64,000 nt of DNA from Methanogenium marinum (lineage in GTDB: Archaea > Halobacteriota > Methanomicrobia > Methanomicrobiales > Methanomicrobiaceae), in contig NZ_JAKELO010000002.1 in the NCBI RefSeq assembly GCF_028912405.1, positions 1,621,276 to 1,685,275 of the forward strand, written 5' to 3'. The stretch's first letter is position 1; each line of letters begins with the position of its first letter. This document shows positions 17,613 to 24,945 of this stretch, in pieces. The notes beneath the pieces are model-generated. The model was not told the DNA's origin. It did not search any database and was given only the letters and a program-made list of their open reading frames with translations. Both the position numbers and the translations under genes were made by a program.

Positions 17613-19357
17613 AATGCACGATATGCGAAAATTGCTGTGAAATTGCTGAAGGGAGGAGTGGGAGGTGTAAGATGTACATCAACCGGAATGACACCATTGT
17701 GGAACGGTTTCCGGAATCCTATCTGACGATGCTCCCCATCACCATCGAGACGATGCCGATGGTGCATTTTGCCCCGAAATCAAAGTTCTTTCAGGTGAGC
17801 ACCGTCGGGTGCAACTTTACCTGCCCGGGGTGCATCTCAGAAACCCTTACATCACATGCTGATGCGGTTGCAGGTGCTCTTCAGTCAGCAACACCGGAGA
17901 TGGTGGTACAGCGTGCCAAAAAGCAGGAATGCATTGGGATTGTATTCTGTCTGAATGACCCGACAGTCTCGTACTATTCGTTCCTCGCTCTTGCACAGAA
18001 AGCAAAGGAGGCAGGAATCTATGTTGGGTGCTCAACAAACGGATACTTTACTGAATCGGCCCTGAGGGGGCTGATACCATATCTTGACTTTGTCAATATT
18101 GGCCTGAAGGGCTCCTCCGATGATCGGTACCGTGAATGTGGTGCTGCGTCCTCAGATCCGGTGTACCGCAATATTGGCATTCTGCATGATGCCGGTGTGC
18201 ATGTGGAAGTTTCGGCCATGTACATCAATGGTGCGGATGACGAGATCACCAGTGCCGCAAAGCGTGTGGCGGCGGTATCCCCGGACATCCCGATACAGGT
18301 GATGCGGTTTGTGCCGTTCGGAGAAGCGGCACCCGATCTTGAACCAACCATTGCTGCATCAGAGAATATATCTGTTCGTCTCAGGGAGGTGATGAATCAT
18401 GTATATCTCTTTAATTCGCCAGGAACGGAGTATCTCAACACCATATGTCCTGCCTGTGGAAAGACTGTCATTGCACGGGAATTCTATGGTCCCATGGGAT
18501 GCAGGACGGACTCCATTTCTGATGACGGCAGATGTACCTGTGGGTGGCAGGCACCCATCCGCGGCCCGATATCAAGAGAGCAGTACACCGAATTCGGCAT
18601 GCTTGGCGGGTATAGAACCACCCGGGCAATTGAGATGGCCCATGCCATTCTTGTCACCCTTGGGATTCGGGATGACGGGGAACTGGGTGATGTTCTTGGT
18701 GACATTATACGGGAGGATTTCATCCGTGGCATGCATGACCGCATCCAGCAGATTGATTCCTGGATTGGGCTCATTGAAGACCTTGCGAGCCGGGCAGGCA
18801 GAGAGGAAGAGGGCCGGACACTAATTTCATACATTCAGGAACGGGTGGAGATAATCACTGAAGGCGCTGCCCGTGTGTCCAGCCGCCCGACTGTCTACTA
18901 CTCGATGGGGTATCCTCTCTTTGCTCTCAATGCCGAGCGGTTTGAAACCAATCTTGTTGAAGCGGCAGGTGGCACCTGTGTGAATAAACGCATAGAGCGG
19001 AAGGGAAAACCGGGCGTGAATATCCCGGCAGAAGAACTCAATTTGTTTAATCCTGACTATATGTTTATATCCGGATTCCTCTCTTCACCCGTATCGGATT
19101 ATATCCACTATTGTGCAACTCATGGAATTGTGACAGAGGCCACCCGTTCCGGCACTATCTATAATGTCCCGGCGGGTTGGGATTTTGGCAGCCCCCGCTG
19201 GATTCTTGGATTCATGTATATCGCAAATACCATTCATCCGGAGATATTTTCATTTGATCTGGAGCAGGAGGAACGGGAATTTTATCGCAGATTCTATGGC
19301 ATTACGTCTGATGAAATCGTGCAGAATCGTGATTTTTCCCGGGCGTCCATAGGGTAA
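17609..19357 (+). CDS. Radical SAM enzyme fused to a C-terminal substrate-binding-protein lobe
   Basis: A 582-residue cytosolic protein with no signal peptide. Residues 3-20 carry a Cys-rich motif like that of AmmeMemoRadiSam/PflA-like proteins (C3, C6, C9, C10, C20). The radical SAM 4Fe-4S ligands are C68-N-F-T-C72-P-G-C75, and the TIM-like core runs to about 270. A second Cys set (C280, C283, C298, C309, C311) could bind zinc or another cluster. A helical stretch (about 335-425) leads to residues 426-565, which align with the C-lobe of the binding protein domains at 14010-16292 (IYNVPAGWDFGSPRWILGFM against VYRVPRFVGDWASPVPESVL, and the EREFYRRFYG end). It is coupled to methyltransferase copy B. 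It probably performs radical chemistry on the ligand that the importer recognises; this is inference. Confidence 0.8.
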   Translation: MKCTICENCCEIAEGRSGRCKMYINRNDTIVERFPESYLTMLPITIETMPMVHFAPKSKFFQVSTVGCNFTCPGCISETLTSHADAVAGALQSATPEMVVQRAKKQECIGIVFCLNDPTVSYYSFLALAQKAKEAGIYVGCSTNGYFTESALRGLIPYLDFVNIGLKGSSDDRYRECGAASSDPVYRNIGILHDAGVHVEVSAMYINGADDEITSAAKRVAAVSPDIPIQVMRFVPFGEAAPDLEPTIAASENISVRLREVMNHVYLFNSPGTEYLNTICPACGKTVIAREFYGPMGCRTDSISDDGRCTCGWQAPIRGPISREQYTEFGMLGGYRTTRAIEMAHAILVTLGIRDDGELGDVLGDIIREDFIRGMHDRIQQIDSWIGLIEDLASRAGREEEGRTLISYIQERVEIITEGAARVSSRPTVYYSMGYPLFALNAERFETNLVEAAGGTCVNKRIERKGKPGVNIPAEELNLFNPDYMFISGFLSSPVSDYIHYCATHGIVTEATRSGTIYNVPAGWDFGSPRWILGFMYIANTIHPEIFSFDLEQEEREFYRRFYGITSDEIVQNRDFSRASIG

Positions 19358-19444
19358 GGGAACCTCTGCCATCATTATTTTCAGAAAAAAAGTGGCATAA
19401 GAAAGAGATGGATGGTTGAGGATGATTCCCGATAATCCCTCTTC

Positions 19445-19451
19445 TTTTTTT
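19445..19451 (+). terminator. Oligo-T terminator after the radical SAM gene
   Basis: Seven consecutive T residues within a pyrimidine-rich stretch about 90 bases after the stop, between two convergent genes. It is a typical archaeal plus-strand termination signal; no strong hairpin is evident. Confidence 0.35.
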
Positions 19452-19505
19452 GTATCATTGCTACTGTGTTCTCATGGTCCAAAGATTTGGGGATATCCCG
19501 GTTTC

Positions 19506-20540
19506 CTATTTCTTTTGTTGCAGTGCACCACGCTGCATTGTAAGAAATTCCTTTAGTTCGTCAAGGGTCTTTGGGATACATTCGTGGACGACCACCGAGG
19601 GTGCAATCATCTCTACCATCGCCTGTGCTTCCGGGAGTGAGAGGGGCCGGTGCTGGTCGGTGAGGATCGCATGCTGGAATGCGAACGCCTCCTGTTCATG
19701 GCGTTGCATCGAATGAAACCCGTTTGGGATTCCCCGGCGTATGCGTTCCTGCCGGAGGGAGTATGAACCGCTCCAGTGAAGGTGGAGTACATCAATTTTG
19801 TTGATTATCTCCGGAGGCAGGGTTTCGATGCATTCACAGACGGCGGTGATACAGTCCGCCTCTGCGTCAGAGGTGGTGATACGGTTCATAAGGTGTCCGG
19901 TATCAAGCAATAACCCATAGTTCGAGAACTCCAGGAGGTCCATAAAAGAGAGGATGGCGTCTGGATCGGTGTAGGTAAGGCCTGGATACCAGAGGTTCTC
20001 AAACTGGAGGCGTACGGGTGGTTCCCCGCTTGGGAAAGCGGAGACCAGTTCATTGAGAAAATCTGCGGAACGTTCCAGCACCTCACCATCATCCCTTGCG
20101 TAGGTCTGTGTGAACATCTCTGCAGTGTGATAATATCCGATGTGGTATACTGCATAATCCGCACGAATGCAGGCGGCCCGCTCGAGCTGGAGCCTGAGGG
20201 CGGCAATGAAATCCTGATGTGTGCTGCAGGCAAAGAACGGTGTCTGAAACCGCGTGACATTGTGACCGGGTTTTTTTCCGGATTTTATCTTATCTCTGGT
20301 ATTTTGTTCATTTTCTTCCAGCATCTCAAGCCAGCCGGAGTGGAAGGGAAGATGGACACTTTTTACCAGTTCCTCCGGGAGTTCTTTGGGTGAAACCTCC
20401 TCATAACCGGTATAGACTTCCACGCCGTTCAGTCCTTCTTTTCGGCAGAATTCCGCTACATTTTCCCATCCCCCCCCGAAAATACTGCGGCCCCAGGGAT
20501 AGACGGGGAGACTGATGAGTTCTGTGTATGGTGGTTGCAT
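19506..20540 (-). CDS. Xylose isomerase-like TIM-barrel protein
   Basis: A 344-residue protein of the PF01261 sugar phosphate isomerase/AP endonuclease fold. Likely metal ligands are H133 (VYHIGYYH), E181 (LQFEN), D213 and H216 (LLDTGH), H253/H255 (VLHLHWSG) and E320 (VVHECIP). Members bind divalent metals and isomerise or epimerise small polar compounds or cut phosphodiesters; the reaction here is unknown. The gene is convergent with the radical SAM gene. A truncated duplicate next to the ABC ATPase (10563-11155) ties it to the importer locus. Start at 20540 is the first ATG. Confidence 0.75.
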   Translation of the reverse strand: MQPPYTELISLPVYPWGRSIFGGGWENVAEFCRKEGLNGVEVYTGYEEVSPKELPEELVKSVHLPFHSGWLEMLEENEQNTRDKIKSGKKPGHNVTRFQTPFFACSTHQDFIAALRLQLERAACIRADYAVYHIGYYHTAEMFTQTYARDDGEVLERSADFLNELVSAFPSGEPPVRLQFENLWYPGLTYTDPDAILSFMDLLEFSNYGLLLDTGHLMNRITTSDAEADCITAVCECIETLPPEIINKIDVLHLHWSGSYSLRQERIRRGIPNGFHSMQRHEQEAFAFQHAILTDQHRPLSLPEAQAMVEMIAPSVVVHECIPKTLDELKEFLTMQRGALQQKK

Positions 20541-20671
20541 AAGGTATTCCTGCTCAGGAGAGTGTTTTGTGGCTATGGGACAAAAAACGGGCGGTTTGGT
20601 GGGACGTGTTATACAGGGGTAGTGGAAAAAGAGTCATGATAAAAGATATATCAGTGAAGAGGGGGTGTGAT

Positions 20672-22246
20672 TTAGTCCTCAGTTGATGTGACTGAGACCA
20701 GAATGTCCCGCCTGAAAACCTTTGAAAATGCCTTTGTATCCGCCTCAACTGCCCACCTTTCGAGACTGCAGTCACCCCTGCAGGTAATCTCAAGTTGAAT
20801 TGTGTATTTGTCTGCCGGCGTAAATACTGCCTTCTTTACAAGACCCAAATGGCTCCGGTCAAGATGTTCTGCAATCCGGAGCAGAGTGGAAAGGACTTTG
20901 ACGATAGACTTTGCCATAGGGTCGAGATCCTGCATAACATTGTCATGGTTTTTTGGTATCTTCTTCCGGTGATACCGGCAGATATTTGCGATGATTGCGA
21001 TTTCGTGCCGGTCAAACCCGGGGAGCGGCGCGTGTGAGATGATATAGCGTGAGTGATTGTGGTGGCCGGAGAAGGAGATGAAATTGCCGACATCATGCAG
21101 GAACGCGGCGTAGTCCAGGAGTTCGCGTTCGGAGGCGCCGAAGGTATGCAGGCCTGTTTTCTTCGCAGAATCAAAGAGTGCCAGGGCAAGCCGTGTGACT
21201 GTCTCTGCATGAATTTCATCGATTTGGCATGCCCGGCCAAGCTGAGTAACACTTCGCCGCCGGACCGAGCTTTCCTCTGCGTCTGGAAATCCCGGAATAT
21301 TTGATAGATAATCGGCAAGAAGACCATTTCCCAGACTTTGGTCACTCACCTGTATCTCCTGAATCCCCATTTCTTCCATAATGGTTTCAAGGATTGCAGC
21401 ACCAGCGATGATGATATCTGCCCGTTCTGGATTGATCCCTGGAAGGTGCCGCCGTTCGGCAAGGGGGAGAAGGCAGAGTGTGGAGGTGAGCCGTTTGAGA
21501 TCTTTTAAGAGGAGTATTGGCATAACCTGTCTTTTTTCATCGCGGTGATAGAGATTGTGTGCGATCTGCTGAAGATTTTCGATTGTTCCGGAGCTCCCGA
21601 TGGAAAGGTCAATCTGTTCTTTTTTTACCTTCTGGATTGTGTGATCCATGGTATCCCCGATATAGGTGCAGATCTCGGCATACCGTTCTGGTTCGACAGG
21701 ACTGTCTGCACCATTGGGAAAGAAGAGGTTTTTAAGGCGTATCGCACCCAGTTTATGACTTTTCAGCAGGTAACAGTTCCTGGCATCACCTACACTTACC
21801 TCAGTGCTTCCACCCCCGATATCAATGAAGAGGGCTCTTCGGTCTGTGAGTTCTATTCCGCCCGCCACCCCGAGATAGATGAGGCGTGCCTCTTCTTCGC
21901 CTGAGATTACCTTTACTTCAATATCTGCCTCATCAAAAAGCCTTTGGAGAAACATGCCACGGTTTCTGGCATCCCGTGTTGCTGAGGTGGCAACTCCGAT
22001 GATATCTGTTGCCCCAAACCCCCGTGCCAGTGAGACGAGTTTTCCGCAGATATTCACCGTGCGTTCGACTGCTTCTGGTGTGAGAAGTCCATCAGTAAAT
22101 CCCCCTTCACCAAGACGAATCTGCTCCTTTTGCTGGGTGAGGATAGTGTAGGAGTAGTTTGTATTGAGTCGGACAACAAGAAGTCGTACAGAATTGGTAC
22201 CAAGATCAAGAAATGCGATGATTTTCTCTAATTCAGGTTCATCCAT
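20672..22246 (-). CDS. Ppx/GppA-family phosphatase with C-terminal HD domain
   Basis: A 524-residue protein. The N-terminal half is an actin-like ASKHA phosphatase: FLDLGTNSVRLLV, the glutamate-bearing ATSATRDARN segment, ISGEEEARLIYLG, FIDIGGGSTEVSV and SIGSSGTIENL. The C-terminal half carries an HD-type motif (AAFLHDVGNFISFSGHHNHS). This is the exopolyphosphatase/guanosine pentaphosphate phosphohydrolase architecture, so it probably hydrolyses polyphosphate. It lies between the TIM-barrel gene and the ABC ATPase remnant, where copy A of the locus has nothing, so it is either an insertion or was lost from copy A. No direct functional link to the importer is evident. Confidence 0.85.
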   Translation of the reverse strand: MDEPELEKIIAFLDLGTNSVRLLVVRLNTNYSYTILTQQKEQIRLGEGGFTDGLLTPEAVERTVNICGKLVSLARGFGATDIIGVATSATRDARNRGMFLQRLFDEADIEVKVISGEEEARLIYLGVAGGIELTDRRALFIDIGGGSTEVSVGDARNCYLLKSHKLGAIRLKNLFFPNGADSPVEPERYAEICTYIGDTMDHTIQKVKKEQIDLSIGSSGTIENLQQIAHNLYHRDEKRQVMPILLLKDLKRLTSTLCLLPLAERRHLPGINPERADIIIAGAAILETIMEEMGIQEIQVSDQSLGNGLLADYLSNIPGFPDAEESSVRRRSVTQLGRACQIDEIHAETVTRLALALFDSAKKTGLHTFGASERELLDYAAFLHDVGNFISFSGHHNHSRYIISHAPLPGFDRHEIAIIANICRYHRKKIPKNHDNVMQDLDPMAKSIVKVLSTLLRIAEHLDRSHLGLVKKAVFTPADKYTIQLEITCRGDCSLERWAVEADTKAFSKVFRRDILVSVTSTED

Positions 22247-22419
22247 CTGATCACAATCCTATGTTTGTATACAAGAGTAAATAATCTGCTTTTTTTGGCT
22301 GTCTGTGCCTCTTAGGCGGGTGCCGGAATTGGTGTCTGACAGGTGATGAATTCCTATAATACAGGAGGTGCCGATTCCTTTTCTCCCCCTATACATGCCT
22401 AATTGTATTTTTCTCCCTC

Positions 22420-22640
22420 GCCGCCATCGCAGACGGGACACAGATCGCCGTCCCACTTCCTCAACATGGGTTACCGTCATATCAATGCCGTATGCCTGCT
22501 GCAGAATTGCCGGGGTGATAACATCCATCTGCATCACCGACTGCGATGAACCGGCGGTCTTTCATGATTGCCACCCGCTGGGGGATAATGAAACTGTGTT
22601 CCGGGAAGTGTGAACTCATAATGACGGCGATTCCGTCATC
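22420..22640 (-). pseudogene. Remnant of the 3' end of an ABC ATPase gene, duplicate of 11185-11979
   Basis: Minus-strand fragments translate to GIAVIMSSHFPEHSFIIPQR and AIMKDRRFIAVGDAD. After a frameshift near 22530, the other frame reads DVITPAILQQAYGIDM and TVTHVEEVGRRSV. These match the last third of the intact ATPase almost word for word. The Walker A, signature and Walker B parts are absent, so the fragment cannot be functional. Together with the duplicated methyltransferase and TIM-barrel genes it marks one end of a duplicated segment. Confidence 0.8.
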
Positions 22641-22967
22641 TGTCGTAGCACAATCATCGGGAGCATGACATCCCTGTACTGGTTCGGGTGGTAGGTCCCC
22701 GGAGGAGATTTGCAACCGACCAGATGAAACTGACTGTATCACCAAAATTATTCATATTGGAGTATTTCTCACTTTGTCCATCATCCCGGTGAACGGGCTG
22801 TCTGTACGATTTTTGCCATCAATTAACATTCAAAAAACACATATCGTACAAAAACCGCTTTGTTCAAAAATGGACTATCAAAAATGTTGAATCTGGTTAT
22901 TGTCTGATAAGAGGTGTTTCGGTGATTCTGTACTATACTGGAAAATATATGGCTCTCTGGAAACTCT
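22641..22967. other. Gene-free region after the ABC ATPase remnant
   Basis: About 330 AT-rich bases downstream of the cupin gene. The first 100 bases may contain more degraded ATPase-derived sequence, but I could not align it. No open frame, repeat or RNA gene is supported. Confidence 0.4.
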
Positions 22968-23357
22968 TCAGAGAGCCGGGATAAATTTAGCTAATATATA
23001 GAGATCTTCGTCTTCTGCAATGACTGTGTGTTCCACACCTGGTGGGGTGACAAACGAATAATTAGAGCCAAAGGGAATCCTTTTGCCTCCAAGGACAAAT
23101 ACCCCGTTTCCCTGGAGTGATTCATTGAATTCCCATTGGGTTTCATGAGAGTGGTCGCCGACTTCACATCCTTTTTCAATCCTGACGATATGGCAGCTGA
23201 ACTGCCCATTGGTATCTGATCCCGGGATGAGATCCTTGAGATATACTCCTTTGAATGCAGGATGTTCATACCATTCCAGACTGCCTGACTGAATTTCTGT
23301 CTGGGGCGATATGATCGTTCCTTCATCGAATTGTTTGACGATTTGTGTTCTTTCCAT
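22968..23357 (-). CDS. Cupin-domain protein downstream of adf
   Basis: A 129-residue single-cupin protein. Cupin motif 1 is seen as GDHSHETQWEFNESLQGNG and motif 2 as PPGVEHTVIAEDEDLY, which provide His/Glu-type metal ligands. A strong GGAGG Shine-Dalgarno precedes the ATG at 23357. It lies 59 bases after adf on the same strand and is probably co-transcribed. Its role is unknown; it could be a small sensor or isomerase tied to alcohol metabolism. Confidence 0.7.
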   Translation of the reverse strand: MERTQIVKQFDEGTIISPQTEIQSGSLEWYEHPAFKGVYLKDLIPGSDTNGQFSCHIVRIEKGCEVGDHSHETQWEFNESLQGNGVFVLGGKRIPFGSNYSFVTPPGVEHTVIAEDEDLYILAKFIPAL

Positions 23358-23416
23358 AAGAATTACCTCCGGATAAAACTAAAAAAATATGTGAAAGTTG
23401 TTGTTCCCACTTCCGA

Positions 23417-24409
23417 TCAGTCCTTAACGTTCGGAATGACATCTTTGAATATATCAATGCCAAGGTTTTTGTCCGGACTGGAGTTTCCAAGACAGAAGTG
23501 GGTGATGCCGGCTTCTTTGAATCTCTCGATTTCCTTGATCAGCTCTTCTGCGTCGGTTGCTACCATGTAGTTTTCTTTTATGGTGTCATGTCCGACAAGA
23601 TTGGCGTGTGCTTCAACCTCCTTTGAGTCATAGACCTTGTACTTGAACATTGCAGGCACCAGACAGCCTGCCCAGAAGCGCAATCCTTCAATTGCTTTGT
23701 CATAGTCAGGATCCGCAGAATACCATATCAGCATTGCACGCTCCATCTTGCTTGGATCTTTTCCTGCATCGGCTGCCCCTTTCTCAAAGTTCGGAATGGT
23801 AACATTTTTCAGGACAGACGGGTCTGCCGCAACTGTCATCAGGTGGTCCCCATATTTCCCGGCCAGTCGTGCTCCTTTTGGGCCCATCCCACTGAAGTAT
23901 AGTGGGACTTCATTTTCTGGTTTGGTGTACAAAAATGCCTTGTCCAGAGTGAAATACTCGCCTTTAAAGTTGACGGGTTCTTTGCCTCCCCAGAGTTGCC
24001 GCATCACACCGACAGCCTCAACCGTCATAGCCTGGCGCACGGGTACACTTGGCCATTCGCCAGTGACCGGTACTTCATTCATCGCTTCACCGGCACCAAC
24101 AGCAACCCCGACTCTTTCCGGATACATCTGGCGCAGTGTTGCGAATGTCTGTGCAACAATTGCCGGGTTGTATCGCATAATCGGGCAGGTTATGCAGGTT
24201 GAAAAGAAAATATCCTTCGTCGCTTCGAGTGCTGCTCCCATCCATGCCCATGCCTGTGCTGACTGGGCATTTGTGTGATACCATGGGTGGAAATGGTCAT
24301 CCGCCCAGATTGAGTCAAATCCGACATTCTCTGCTCTGACAGCTTGTTCAAGTGCGTCCCTTGGAGTGTACTGCTCCAGTGATGCAAAATAACCTACTTT
24401 TGTTTCCAT
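23417..24409 (-). CDS. adf: F420-dependent secondary alcohol dehydrogenase
   Basis: A 330-residue luciferase-like TIM-barrel flavin/F420 oxidoreductase. The sequence closely matches my recollection of Adf of Methanoculleus: YFASLEQY near the N-terminus, DDHFHPWYH, FFSTCITCPIMRYNPA, VAVGAGEAMNEVPVTGEWPS and ITHFCLGNSSPD. Adf oxidises secondary alcohols such as 2-propanol to ketones and reduces coenzyme F420, which feeds electrons to CO2 reduction. The ATG at 24409 is preceded by GGGAG; an upstream GTG at 24427 is a weaker alternative. A TATA box lies at 24464-24474. Confidence 0.9.
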   Translation of the reverse strand: METKVGYFASLEQYTPRDALEQAVRAENVGFDSIWADDHFHPWYHTNAQSAQAWAWMGAALEATKDIFFSTCITCPIMRYNPAIVAQTFATLRQMYPERVGVAVGAGEAMNEVPVTGEWPSVPVRQAMTVEAVGVMRQLWGGKEPVNFKGEYFTLDKAFLYTKPENEVPLYFSGMGPKGARLAGKYGDHLMTVAADPSVLKNVTIPNFEKGAADAGKDPSKMERAMLIWYSADPDYDKAIEGLRFWAGCLVPAMFKYKVYDSKEVEAHANLVGHDTIKENYMVATDAEELIKEIERFKEAGITHFCLGNSSPDKNLGIDIFKDVIPNVKD

Positions 24410-24463
24410 GTTTATCGACTCCCGCACGGAGGATGAGTCTCAATGCATGGATCCTGAACCAAA

Positions 24464-24491
24464 TTTATAAATAGTGGTTGTCTCCAAACCA
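24464..24491 (-). promoter_or_regulatory. adf promoter with TATA box and adjacent inverted repeat
   Basis: On the minus strand CTATTTATAAA (24474-24464) is a good archaeal TATA box, placing the start of transcription about 30 bases before the adf ATG. Immediately upstream TGGTT-N7-AACCA (24475-24491) forms an inverted repeat overlapping the expected BRE, a plausible regulator site for alcohol-responsive control. Confidence 0.5.
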
Positions 24492-24945
24492 TGTCTGGAT
24501 AAGGGTGGATACTGATATTTGCTTGCGATTATGCTAGTTCTCAAGAGCGAATTTCAGATATTCCCTGTCCATGCGAAAGCTAAAGCCTTCCGTGCCATCT
24601 TTCTGTGCAGGTACAAACCTACACGTTTTATGATTGAAGTATCTTGTATATATTTATCTCTTTTATTGATGGTCAATAGAATTATATCTCTGACGAGCTC
24701 CTTCTGGTTACGCTCTGTTTAACTCAAATATGTCTTTTTTTAACAGATATAATCGTTTTTTGGGATTTATTGACAAAAAAAACCAGTGTGAGAGATTTTA
24801 ATGGATTATTGGAGGTTCTAATGGTGGTCAATAATGGTTATTTTTATATATCTAAATATTTTTCCGAAATGAGCAAAAAACATCAATTCTCAGCTTTTGA
24901 TTGAAAATACCAGTATTTCACAAAATGATATGGGCAAATTTGTAA
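24492..24945. other. AT-rich intergenic region between adf and the HTH-PAS gene
   Basis: About 450 strongly AT-rich bases. Short open frames are present but show no recognisable protein. The right part is the 3' flank of the HTH-PAS gene. No repeat or RNA gene was identified. Confidence 0.4.

Noticed and set aside
17609-19357. Radical SAM protein as HmdB or another known cofactor enzyme
   Set aside because: No hcg/hmd genes are adjacent, and the C-terminal binding-protein lobe is not part of those enzymes.
20672-22246. Ppx/GppA as a functional part of the importer locus
   Set aside because: It has no paralogue in the left copy and no overlap or coupling with importer genes; position alone is weak evidence.
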